9,989 bases of DNA, from the NCBI GenBank assembly GCA_030605085.1, contig JAUWBH010000202.1, forward strand, positions 1-9,989. Reading direction: 5' to 3'. The notes below the pieces were generated by a model. The model made no database searches. It saw nothing but the letters and a program-made list of their open reading frames with translations, and was not told the origin of the DNA. Shown here piece by piece: positions 1 to 7,361 of this stretch (the first letter of the stretch is position 1; the number at the start of each line of letters is the position of its first letter). The position numbers and the translations under genes were made by a program. This DNA is from Promethearchaeota archaeon. GTDB taxonomy: Archaea > Asgardarchaeota > Lokiarchaeia > Sigynarchaeales > SOKP01.

Positions 1-144
1 TTATGTGATAACAATTGTTCCTCACGATTAGGGTAGATTTCATTTTTCTTTAATTATTTTATTCTTTAATCATATTTTTGAAAAAATTGCCTTGTCTTAA
101 AAGCTGCCGACGAAATTCTATGAGAAAAAGTGAAAGTTACAAAC

Positions 145-927
145 TCATAAGTTTTTAATTTCTTTTAACATTTTTTTGGTTTTTTCGTAATAATAATCGT
201 CTGGTTTTTCCAAACCTAATTTTTTACAACTACTGAGGGTTTCTTTTAGGTAAGGAAGTGCTTCCGAATATTGATTTGACTTATAACAGATTCGCCCTAA
301 TTCAAATTGAATGATTACCATCTTTGACAGTAATTCTTGACCTTCGTATATTTGGAGTGCCTCTTTTAATTTGCTCGTTGCCTTAGAGAATTTCTTTTGC
401 TTGTATAGGATTTTTCCTATTTCCGTTAAATCGTCGGCTATCCCTTCCACTATTCCAAATTGAGAGTGTAAATGAAGCAATTTTCCGTACGTTAATAACG
501 CTCGTTCGTAATTTTTTTGTCTGTAATAAAGTTCGCTAACCTTATATAAAAGCGTGAGTTTGCCCTCTTCCATTTTGCCTTTCGTAGATTCGATTTCGTC
601 GTATATCGCAAGAGCTTCTAAGTAAATATTGACAGCAACGGAATACTTGCCTAAAAGAGTGTAAACGCGCCCTATATCTTCCAGCACACGCTTCTCTTTT
701 TCCAAAAACCCAAATCTCTTACAAATCGAGCGTAAATTGTTGAATGTGTCTAACGCTTCTGTCAAATTACTTTGTTCGTAATAAATATCGCCAATTTTAT
801 TTAGAGCGTACATATTTTCGGGATAAACATTTAAAACTTCGTTAAATATACTAAGAGCGTTTTCGTACTGCTCTTGGTCGTAACAATCTCTCCCCTTCTT
901 AATTAATTTACGAACCCTTTCTTCCAT
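145..927 (-). CDS. Tetratricopeptide-repeat (TPR) protein
   Basis: A 260-residue all-helical protein made almost wholly of TPR units, with no signal peptide or membrane segment, so probably a cytosolic protein-protein interaction scaffold. Six TPR-like units can be read at about residues 6-38, 39-73, 79-112, 124-158, 164-197 and 204-237, with the usual pattern of a small residue and Tyr in helix A and an A-L/A-..-Y/F core in helix B (for example YENALSIFNEVL, YERALLTYGKLL, YSEALPYLKETL). The ATG at 925-927 is chosen because AAAGGAG (934-940) lies 6 nt upstream. A longer reading from the ATG at 946-948 adds seven residues but has no Shine-Dalgarno site. The partner cannot be told from sequence, and no neighbour gives a clear lead. 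Its reading is richer in CpG than the helicase genes. The TPR call is firm; the role is unknown. Confidence 0.85.
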   Translation of the reverse strand: MEERVRKLIKKGRDCYDQEQYENALSIFNEVLNVYPENMYALNKIGDIYYEQSNLTEALDTFNNLRSICKRFGFLEKEKRVLEDIGRVYTLLGKYSVAVNIYLEALAIYDEIESTKGKMEEGKLTLLYKVSELYYRQKNYERALLTYGKLLHLHSQFGIVEGIADDLTEIGKILYKQKKFSKATSKLKEALQIYEGQELLSKMVIIQFELGRICYKSNQYSEALPYLKETLSSCKKLGLEKPDDYYYEKTKKMLKEIKNL

Positions 928-933
928 TTTTTG

Positions 934-940
934 CTCCTTT
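934..940 (-). promoter_or_regulatory. Shine-Dalgarno site deciding the TPR gene start
   Basis: On the minus strand this reads AAAGGAG and lies 6 nt before the ATG at 925-927. It falls inside the longer reading that would begin at 948, so it argues for the shorter protein. Confidence 0.6.
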
Positions 941-1080
941 TCGTTCATTTTTTTCTACCAACGAGTTTTTTATTTTTACAATTATAATTTTTTGAATTTA
1001 GTCACTCATCAAAAATCACCACTTTTTAAGTGTACTATCTTTAAGCTCGTCATTATATTCGCTAAGTTTAAAGAGTTTTT

Positions 1081-1437
1081 TTATTGAAGAATTTGTTTTA
1101 ACGCGTTAAATTTTTTCTTAGATAGTTTGGATACTTTCAATAACTCGACTTCTTTAATCGAAATTTGTTGAGATTGCAACACAAAATAAATGGCTAACGG
1201 TACTAATATTTCGTGATTTCTATATTTTGTCGCAGGATTAACAGTAGTCCAAAAACGATTGAACTTTTCTACAACCAAGCTTTTTAACGATAGTGGCAAA
1301 TTTAATTGCTTTAAAATTCTGGAAATTTCAACATTTGCTCTTTTTAGCACTAACCTTTTTTTCATTTGAACGCATTTGTTCGAGCTTCCGACGCTTAACA
1401 TTTGATTAGTTCTACGAAGATGTTTTTCGGTTGCCAT
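1081..1437 (-). CDS. Small TFB/TFIIB-like protein with one cyclin fold
   Basis: A 118-residue basic protein. Residues about 36-118 resemble a single cyclin repeat of archaeal TFB: EISRILKQLNLP, then a helix around FNRFW, then a helix rich in Leu/Ala (ILVPLAIYFVL) at the place of the 'AAaiYiacR' helix, then ISIKEVELLKVSKLSKKKF matching the 'p.tl.eia..s.vs.kei' end. Missing against a full TFB of about 300 residues are the N-terminal zinc ribbon, the B-finger and the other cyclin repeat. The first 35 residues are Lys/Arg-rich without Cys pairs. The ATG at 1435-1437 is preferred over a TTG 12 nt upstream because the same ATG and following codons recur in a second copy at 2064-2066. No convincing Shine-Dalgarno site is seen. 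It could be a transcription-factor-derived regulator or a decaying TFB remnant; assignment is by pattern only. Confidence 0.6.
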   Translation of the reverse strand: MATEKHLRRTNQMLSVGSSNKCVQMKKRLVLKRANVEISRILKQLNLPLSLKSLVVEKFNRFWTTVNPATKYRNHEILVPLAIYFVLQSQQISIKEVELLKVSKLSKKKFNALKQILQ

Positions 1438-1549
1438 GATACTGCCCAATTTTTTTAAATCGCTTACCTTTTTTGATCACTTTGGTATAATTATGTGACC
1501 GAGTTGCCTTTTTAAATGCAATCTTTTTGCACGAAATATTATAAAAAAA
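1401..1549. repeat. 149-bp direct repeat, copy 1 (promoter plus gene start)
   Basis: It matches 2030-2178 over 149 bp at a constant offset of 629 bp, with about seven mismatches by eye (near 1416, 1417, 1442, 1498, 1507, 1529 and 1539) and no gaps. Both ends are abrupt. The copy covers the first 12 codons of the TFB-like gene and about 110 bp upstream, that is, its likely promoter. Confidence 0.9.
1486..1516 (-). promoter_or_regulatory. Candidate promoter of the TFB-like gene
   Basis: On the minus strand two TATA-like stretches occur, TTTAAAAA (1509-1516) and ATAATTAT (1487-1494), about 50-75 nt before the ATG at 1437. Both are kept in the second copy of the repeat, at 629 bp further right. 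Which one is used cannot be told. Confidence 0.3.
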
Positions 1550-1821
1550 TCGAGTGAAATTCAAACAACGCGAATATTTATTCCAACTTTCTGAAATATT
1601 TTAAAATGTGTAAGATCTAAAGGAGTTGGCTTCAATTAGCTGAATAAATCTTTTATTTTTTTTAATAAAAATGTAACTTTGCCTTTTCAATTGTCAAGTG
1701 TTAAAAAAAACTTCCTTAAAAAGCTTCAAAGAATTGGAAACATGAAAACTTAAAACGAATTAACTAAAAGTATTTAAATTCCTTTTCTAATACGATGAAA
1801 CTCCAATCTAATTTACGACTC

Positions 1822-1868
1822 TGTCAAACCGAGCGTAGAATTACAATTTTAAAACCTACGTTCCGACA
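1822..1868. other. Hairpin-forming inverted repeat
   Basis: GAGCGTAG (1831-1838) can pair with CTACGTTC (1856-1863) as eight pairs including one G-U, around a 17-nt loop. An outer TGTC (1822-1825) and GACA (1865-1868) can extend it through an internal loop. It is notable in such AT-rich DNA because the stem is GC-containing. No known RNA family was recognised. Confidence 0.4.
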
Positions 1869-1947
1869 ATTACTCCTCTTTAGATCTTCCCATTATTGTT
1901 GGTTATATTTAAATAAAAAAATTAAAAATTTTTCTTTAAATAGTTGT

Positions 1948-1987
1948 GATCGAATTTTATCTTGAGAAGGGATCTATTAATTCGATC
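1948..1987. other. Perfect 9-bp inverted repeat
   Basis: GATCGAATT (1948-1956) and AATTCGATC (1979-1987) are exact reverse complements with a 22-nt loop between. It lies across the end of the truncated gene copy and could be a terminator-like or protein-binding structure, or chance. Confidence 0.45.
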
Positions 1988-2066
1988 CTCCTCTGAATTT
2001 CGCCCCTGTTAGACTTTTTGAATTTAATCTTTGATTAGTTCTACTCAGATGTTTTTCGGTTGCCAT
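1977..2066 (-). pseudogene. Truncated second copy of the TFB-like gene start
   Basis: From the ATG at 2064-2066 the minus strand reads MATEKHLSRTNQ, differing from the intact gene only at Ser for Arg in position 8, then 17 unrelated codons and TAA at 1977-1979 (29 residues in all). No cyclin-fold sequence follows. It is most simply a broken duplicate; a functional micropeptide is possible but unsupported. Confidence 0.6.
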
Positions 2067-2178
2067 GATATTGCCCAATTTTTTTAAATCGCTTACCTTT
2101 TTTGATCACTTTGGTATAATTATGTGGCCGAGTTGTCTTTTTAAATGCAATCTTTTTACACGAAATGTTATAAAAAAA
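2030..2178. repeat. 149-bp direct repeat, copy 2
   Basis: This is the partner of 1401-1549, same orientation. Similarity starts at TTTGATTAGTT and ends in an A-run. To its left (1980-2029) the sequence does not resemble the body of the TFB-like gene, so only the promoter and N-terminal codons were copied or survive. Confidence 0.9.
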
Positions 2179-2382
2179 GATTGTAAAGATTTATAAAGAA
2201 TTTTAGAATTTTTAAAATTATTTTCCAGATTTTAGAATTTCCTCTACTTTTTTCTTATAAATTCTCTAACTCGTCACCGTTAATATTTGTCAAAATTCAA
2301 AAATCTTTTACTCAGTAGAGGTTTTTATATTTTGATTAAGAAAATCAATATAATAATTTTTAATTTCTTATTAATAGTTTAG

Positions 2383-2394
2383 ATTAAAAAATAT
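2383..2394 (+). promoter_or_regulatory. Candidate TATA box for the helicase operon
   Basis: TTAAAAAATATT fits an archaeal TATA element and lies about 35-40 nt before the GTG at 2427, leaving a short leader. A 12-codon ATG frame (2396-2434) overlaps that GTG; whether it is translated is unknown. The rest of 2179-2426 is AT-rich with no gene seen. Confidence 0.3.
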
Positions 2395-2426
2395 TATGAA
2401 TATTTTAGGTATAATTAAAAATAAAA

Positions 2427-4563
2427 GTGAATAAAAACGACTCAACCGTTAACAAGCCCCAGTATTCCAATCAATAAAGTTCAGCAATTTGAGGATTTTT
2501 ATCGCCTATTTCAAGATAAACCTGGGATATACAAATATCAAGATCAAATTAATGACATTTTTTCTAAAGGTGGTAATACATTAATTGTTCTTTACGAGGA
2601 CTTACTAGCATTTGATTCTCAAATTGCTGATCTGTTAAAAAATGATCCTGAATCGTTATTAAAGGACGCTGTAGAAGCTTTTAAAAATGTTTTAAAATTT
2701 CAAAGTGGAGGAAATTTAAACTACCAAGATTATTTTGTAAGATTTACAACAAAAGATGAAAAAAGTCCATTGGCGATACCATTAAGGGGATTAAGATCTA
2801 AAAATATAGATAAGTTAGTTTGGTCTAAAGGTATATTAGTTCGAACATCTACAATTAGACCTAAACTAATTAAAGCATCGTTCGAATGTAATCTTTGTGG
2901 CGCTCAATTCGATGTACTTCAGCTATCTGTGAAAATAAAATGGCCCAAATTTTGCGTAAATAAACGATGTAAAGCTAAAGCCCAATCAGATTTCAGACTT
3001 ATCTCAAAAAATTCAGAATTTATAGATTGGCAAAGTATAAATATTCAAGAAGTTCCTGAAGATTTACCTTCTGGCAGAATTCCTATATCTATACAAGCAA
3101 TATTGACCTACAACTTAGTTGATACTGTAAAACCCGGAGATAGAATAAAAGTAATGGGGATATTTAAATCGGTTTTAGCCCAATCAATTAAAGGATTTAA
3201 TTCTACTCTATTTAAAACTTATGTAGATGTAAATTACATAGATCCTGAAGATAAAAGCGAGGAATACATAGATATTTCGAGAGAAGATAGAGAAGAAATA
3301 ATAAAACGAAGCAAAGAGCCCATGATTCAGAAAAAAATAGCAAGATCTATTGCTCCTACCATTTACGGAAGAGACGATCTTAAAATGGCGTGCGCTCTAA
3401 GTTTATTTAGCGGAACAAGAAAAAAAATGCCTGGCGGTAATTACAAAAGGGGTGATATCCATGTATTATTTGTGGGCGATCCTGGGACAGGTAAGAGCGA
3501 GATTTTAAAAAGTGCTGTAGAGATATCACCTAGAGGATTGTATATCTCTGGGAAAGGCTCTACTGCAGTAGGGCTAACAGCTGCAGTATTAAAAGATTCT
3601 GAAACAGGACAAATGAGTCTCGAAGCTGGAGCTGTTGTCTTGGCTAACGGAGGTGTTGCCGCTATAGATGAATTTGATAAAATGGATACTGCTGATAGAT
3701 CTGCATTGCACGAAGGAATGGAACAACAAACGATAAGTATTGCCAAAGCTGGAATTGTAGCAACCTTAAAAGCTGAAACTGCCATAATGGCTGCGGCAAA
3801 TCCTCATTTTGGGAGATATGATAGATATAAAACCCCTCCTCAAAATATTCGAATGCCACCATCCCTTTTATCGCGTTTTGACTTGATTTTTGTCGTAATT
3901 GACAAACCTGATAAAACTACGGATGCTCAGATGGCAGAATATATATTACAAACAATGATGAGTTCAGAAGAAGAACTTGAGACAAATGAAAGTATTGTAG
4001 CTCCAATATCCGCGGAACTCTTAAAAAAATACATTAAATATGCCCAAAGGAATTGCCATCCTATTTTAACTGACGAAGCTAAAGAAAGAATAAAAGAATT
4101 TTATTTAGAACTGCGAGGGGATTATGATAGTGAAGATGCTATTATATCTATTTTAGCAAGGAATTTAGAATCACTTGTTCGATTAAGTGAAGCTTATGCA
4201 AAAATGGCTTTAAGAGAAAAAGTGTTAAAAGATGATGTAGAAGATATAATTAAACTTTTTAAAAGATATCTTAAAGATACAGGATATGACGAGTCTACTG
4301 GGAAAATTGACATCGATAGGCTTCTTGTTGGGCAATCTAGGAGCGTGCTAAATAGACTCGATAAATTATTGACTAGACTTAAAGAGATGTCTGAGGAAAA
4401 TGACAATAAAGCTTTAGACAAGAAAAGTGTTATACAGATTCTAGCGTTAGAAGAAGATTTTGATAAAGAATTTATAGAAAAATCTCTTGATGAATTTATC
4501 CGAGACGGAACATTATACGAGCCGAGAAACGGTAAGATTAAATTTACTAGAAGAGAAGAATAA
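2427..4563 (+). CDS. mcm: MCM replicative DNA helicase, start disrupted or non-canonical
   Basis: This is the hexameric 3'-5' helicase that unwinds DNA at the archaeal fork with GINS and Cdc45/RecJ. The N-terminal helical domain is seen at about 2479-2760 (VQQFEDFYRLF, LIVLYEDLLAFD, ADLLKNDPE), followed by the OB fold with a zinc site (CNLC at 2887-2898 and CVNKRC at 2953-2970). The AAA+ core has Walker A GDPGTGKSE (3475-3501), Walker B with DEFDKM (3667-3684), HEGMEQQTISIAKAGI, sensor-1 AANPHFGRYD and arginine-finger LLSRFDLIF. A C-terminal winged helix ends at 4560. No intein interrupts Walker A. The domain-bearing frame opens after a TGA at 2428 and has no ATG, GTG or TTG until TTG 2770, which would delete the conserved N-terminal domain. 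GTG 2427 plus a +1 shift at CCCC 2457-2460 gives 711 residues, normal for the family. A start at ATT 2464 (699 residues) or a base error are alternatives. Confidence 0.93.
2457..2460 (+). other. CCC-C site of a possible +1 frameshift or indel in mcm
   Basis: Reading from GTG 2427 gives ten codons, then CCC (2457-2459) and CAG, and meets TAA at 2475. Skipping C2460 places the reading in the frame of the MCM domain, continuing SIPINKVQQF. A CCC-C tetranucleotide is a known context for +1 slippage of proline tRNA and also a common homopolymer error site. Sequence alone cannot separate the two. Confidence 0.4.
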
Positions 4564-4571
4564 ATATAACA

Positions 4572-6707
4572 ATGGAGCGTTATATCCGTTCAAATTCCGT
4601 AAGAAATACTAAACCTTTTTTATTATTTAATAACATATCTTTTAAAGACAATTTAAATAATGAGCAGCTTAAAGTTGTTAATAACATTAAAGGTCCTATG
4701 ATTGTAATCGCCGGAGCTGGGTCAGGAAAAACAAGAACAATAACTTACAGCGTTGTTAAATTAATAGAAAATGGTGTAAAGCCAGCAGAAATAATGCTCG
4801 TTACTTTTACTAATAAAGCTGCCAAAGAAATGTTAGAAAGAGTTGAAAATCTATTAGGTAAAAACCCTAAAGGAATTTGGGGGGGTACTTTTCACGCTTT
4901 AGCGAATAGATTTATTAGGAAATATACTAATTTAGCTGGATTAAAGCCACGATATACAATTATTGATCAAGCCGATGCATATTCTTTGATGAAGCTAGCA
5001 ATCGAAGATGCTTTTCCTCACTTCAAACTGATGAATCTCCCCAATAAGAAAAATTGCTTTAAAATCTTGTCATACACATTAAATTGTAATAAATCTATCA
5101 AGCAAGTTTTAGATTGGAAATATCTTCATTTATATCAAGAAGAAATAATCCCAAAACTTAGAAAAATCTTTAATAACTATGCAAATCGTAAAATTAAGGC
5201 AAATTTAGTTGATTTTAACGACTTGTTAACAATTTGGAACAGATTATTAAATGAAAAAACAATTGCTCAAAAAATGGCTAAGAAAATCAAATACATTTTA
5301 GTAGACGAGTATCAAGATACTAATTATATCCAAGCCGAGATCATTTTGAAAATTGCACAGATTAATCAAAATATTATGGTTGTGGGAGATGATGTTCAAA
5401 GTATTTATAGTTTTCGAGGTGCTAATTTTAAAAATCTTTTAAATTTTGGAGAAAAATTAAAAAATGTCAGGAAATACAAAATTACAATGAATTATCGTTC
5501 AACTCCCGAGATTTTAGATTTAGCAAATAATTCTATTAAGAATAACGAAATTCAATTTCAAAAAATAATGAATCCGGTAAAGAAGAGTCTCCATAAACCT
5601 AAATGTGTATTTGTTAATAATGAAGAAGATCAAGCTAAATTTATTATTAGAGAAATATTAGATTTTAAAAAGAAAGGTATATCATTATCTGAAATAGCGA
5701 TATTATATAGATCGAATTTTCATTCTTTGAAGTTGCAAAAAGAACTCCAATCAAGCAAATTGCCGTTTGAAGTAAGATCTGGGGTTTCTTTTTTTGAACA
5801 GGCACATATTAAAGATGTTCTCGCCTATATTAAAATAATATATAATCCTTACGATGAAATATCTTGGAATCGGATTTTCCAAATTATTCCAAGTATAGGA
5901 GCTGTCTCAGCTCAAAAAATATTCAAAAAGATTGTCAATTTGAAGGATCCTATTAATGAACTGACAAGTGAAAATTTTTTAAATTCTAACTTTAAAGAGT
6001 TTAAAATCTCTAAAAATGCCAAAAATAATTTATTTAAATATTTAAGAGTTTTTGCTAAATTTAATTCTGATTCTAGTCCATCCGCATTTCTTAAAATTAT
6101 TAGGAGGTCTATCGAAGATTACATAAAAAGAGAATATGAAAATTATAAAGATAGATTAAATGATATAGATGCCCTTTATAACTTTTCCCTTGAATTTAAA
6201 AATATTCGTGATTTTCTCGATAATCTAAATTTAAATGCATCAGAAGTTTCAGAAACTATAAAAGTGCCACTGAATAAAGATAAAAATAAAGAACGAATAG
6301 TATTATCTACAATACATAAAGCTAAAGGACTCGAATGGAAGGTGGTATTTGTTATTTCTTTAACGGAAACACTTTTTCCTCCGAAACAAAATGATGAAAA
6401 ATCGGAAATTGAAGAGGAGAGAAGGATTTTCTACGTCTCGCTAACAAGAGCTAAGGATGCATTATACTTAATCACACCTAAATCACGCCACGGAAAGAAT
6501 TACCTTCGTCCGTCTCGTTTTGTGAGAGAATTAAAAGATTCTTTATACGAACTTATAGATAATTCTAATAATTTGTATGAAAACTTAGATATTCCATCAA
6601 ATTCACAAGTTCCTAAAAAAATTGATAATATTGACCAAAAAAAAACCTTTTTGCCTGAATTTACGACAGCAGACGAATTACTAAAAAAGAAAGAACGATC
6701 TTTTTAA
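4572..6707 (+). CDS. UvrD/PcrA-type SF1A DNA helicase
   Basis: A 711-residue superfamily 1A 3'-5' helicase, close to the usual PcrA/UvrD length. The motifs are in order: Q motif LNNEQLKVV (28-36), Walker A AGAGSGKT (47-54), Ia VTFTNKAAKEM (77-87), Ib GTFHAL (105-110), motif II VDEYQDT (244-250), III VGDDVQSIYSFRGA (271-284), IV NYRS (307-310), V VLSTIHKAKGLEWKVVFV (577-594) and VI EERRIFYVSLTRAKDAL (615-631). The long inserts between Ib and II, and between IV and V, are the 1B and 2B subdomains. The last 60 residues are low in similarity and resemble the flexible PcrA tail. It starts 8 bp after mcm without a clear Shine-Dalgarno site, which suggests co-transcription. Likely roles are repair, fork restart or displacement of bound proteins. 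This family is mainly bacterial and patchy in archaea, so past transfer is plausible. Confidence 0.93.
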   Translation: MERYIRSNSVRNTKPFLLFNNISFKDNLNNEQLKVVNNIKGPMIVIAGAGSGKTRTITYSVVKLIENGVKPAEIMLVTFTNKAAKEMLERVENLLGKNPKGIWGGTFHALANRFIRKYTNLAGLKPRYTIIDQADAYSLMKLAIEDAFPHFKLMNLPNKKNCFKILSYTLNCNKSIKQVLDWKYLHLYQEEIIPKLRKIFNNYANRKIKANLVDFNDLLTIWNRLLNEKTIAQKMAKKIKYILVDEYQDTNYIQAEIILKIAQINQNIMVVGDDVQSIYSFRGANFKNLLNFGEKLKNVRKYKITMNYRSTPEILDLANNSIKNNEIQFQKIMNPVKKSLHKPKCVFVNNEEDQAKFIIREILDFKKKGISLSEIAILYRSNFHSLKLQKELQSSKLPFEVRSGVSFFEQAHIKDVLAYIKIIYNPYDEISWNRIFQIIPSIGAVSAQKIFKKIVNLKDPINELTSENFLNSNFKEFKISKNAKNNLFKYLRVFAKFNSDSSPSAFLKIIRRSIEDYIKREYENYKDRLNDIDALYNFSLEFKNIRDFLDNLNLNASEVSETIKVPLNKDKNKERIVLSTIHKAKGLEWKVVFVISLTETLFPPKQNDEKSEIEEERRIFYVSLTRAKDALYLITPKSRHGKNYLRPSRFVRELKDSLYELIDNSNNLYENLDIPSNSQVPKKIDNIDQKKTFLPEFTTADELLKKKERSF

Positions 6708-6746
6708 TTCGTAAAAATTTTATAGAATAAATACGGTTTGTTTTTA

Positions 6747-6754
6747 TTTTAAAC
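6747..6754 (+). promoter_or_regulatory. TATA box of the rubrerythrin gene (leaderless layout)
   Basis: TTTTAAAC is centred about 23 nt before the ATG at 6774, and no Shine-Dalgarno site is present. This spacing fits a transcript beginning at or near the start codon. Confidence 0.45.
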
Positions 6755-6773
6755 TTAATTAATTAAGATTGCA

Positions 6774-7343
6774 ATGATAGATGTAGTAGAAAATCTAAAG
6801 CAAGCTATTATTGGAGAAAGCAATGCTAAGCGAAAATATGAGCACTTTGCAGAAAAAGCGGGAAGTGAAAACCTTCCAGAAATAGCTAATTTATTTAAAG
6901 CTATATCATTTGCCGAAAGCATTCATATTAAAAATCATCTAAAAGCATTGACAAAAATTACAAACTCCGATATTGATCTGAACGATATTGTTAAAATTGA
7001 CGAAGAAGAACTTAAGAAACAAGTAAATGACACAAGGAACAATCTAATCCAATCAATAGCGGGAGAAACATTTGAATTCAAAAAGATGTATAAAAGTTAC
7101 ATAAAAAATGCTAAAAAAGAAGATACATTTTATTTAGCCGAATTCTCGTTCGATTTAGCAAGAAAAGCTGAAATTGTTCACAGCAAATTATATATTGAAT
7201 ATTTAAAGAAACTCGACAAAAAAGAAAAAATAGAACGAGTAGACCTTTATGTATGTACAATTTGTGGAAATGTTGAATTAAAAAGCGCATCTAAAGTTTG
7301 TCCTAATTGCGAACATGATCAAAAATTCTTTAAAAAGATGTAA
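6774..7343 (+). CDS. rbr: Rubrerythrin (diiron peroxidase with rubredoxin-like domain)
   Basis: A 189-residue cytosolic non-heme iron protein that reduces hydrogen peroxide to water, usually fed by rubredoxin or an NAD(P)H-linked reductase in anaerobes. The ferritin-like four-helix domain (about 1-145) has both halves of the diiron site: E15 in GESNAKRKY, E48..H51 in AESIH, E98/E101 in GETFEF and E133..H136 in AEIVH. The C-terminal rubredoxin-like domain holds one iron by C161-x2-C164 and C176-x2-C179. All family ligands are in place, so an active enzyme is expected. It has its own TATA box in the 66-bp gap after the helicase gene and converges on the VIT1-like transporter gene 18 bp away. 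It is somewhat divergent between the two domains. Confidence 0.93.
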   Translation: MIDVVENLKQAIIGESNAKRKYEHFAEKAGSENLPEIANLFKAISFAESIHIKNHLKALTKITNSDIDLNDIVKIDEEELKKQVNDTRNNLIQSIAGETFEFKKMYKSYIKNAKKEDTFYLAEFSFDLARKAEIVHSKLYIEYLKKLDKKEKIERVDLYVCTICGNVELKSASKVCPNCEHDQKFFKKM

Positions 7344-7352
7344 TTATTGGAA

Positions 7353-7359
7353 TTTTTTT
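7353..7359 (+). terminator. Oligo-T terminator after rubrerythrin
   Basis: A run of seven T sits 10 nt after the rubrerythrin stop, in the 18-bp gap to the converging gene. Archaeal RNA polymerase stops at such T-runs without needing a hairpin. Confidence 0.45.
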
Positions 7360-7361
7360 AA

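Larger units (their letters stand above)
1550..2029. other. Gene-free spacer between the two repeat copies
   Basis: This 480-bp stretch has stops in all frames and no recognisable gene apart from the tail of the truncated copy at its right end. It is AT-rich with many A and T runs. It holds two inverted repeats, listed separately. No tRNA, CRISPR or insertion-sequence signature was seen. Confidence 0.6.

Noticed and set aside
1..36. Possible tail of a plus-strand gene entering from the left edge (YVITIVPHD with a stop at 29-31, or another frame ending at 36)
   Set aside because: Nine to eleven residues are too few to support a gene; any frame gives such a tail.
1979..1990. TTCGATCC resembling a tRNA T-loop
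   Set aside because: The flanking bases cannot form a T stem and no acceptor, D or anticodon arm is present; it belongs to a plain inverted repeat.
1401..2178. Insertion sequence bounded by the 149-bp repeats
   Set aside because: The 480 bp between them encode no transposase and the repeats contain gene-start sequence, so composite-transposon structure is unsupported.
2241..2321. Inverted repeat CCTCTAC (2241-2247) and GTAGAGG (2315-2321)
   Set aside because: A 7-bp match across a 67-nt loop is weak and could arise by chance.
3475..3690. Intein in MCM
   Set aside because: Inteins are frequent in archaeal mcm, but Walker A, Walker B and the sequence between them are uninterrupted here.
3441..3785. 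Open frame on the minus strand inside mcm
   Set aside because: It lies opposite the best-conserved AAA+ coding sequence and has no family resemblance; it is a by-product of the real frame. The same holds for minus-strand frames at 3662-3862, 4194-4421 and 8696-8935, and the plus-strand frame at 7879-8100.
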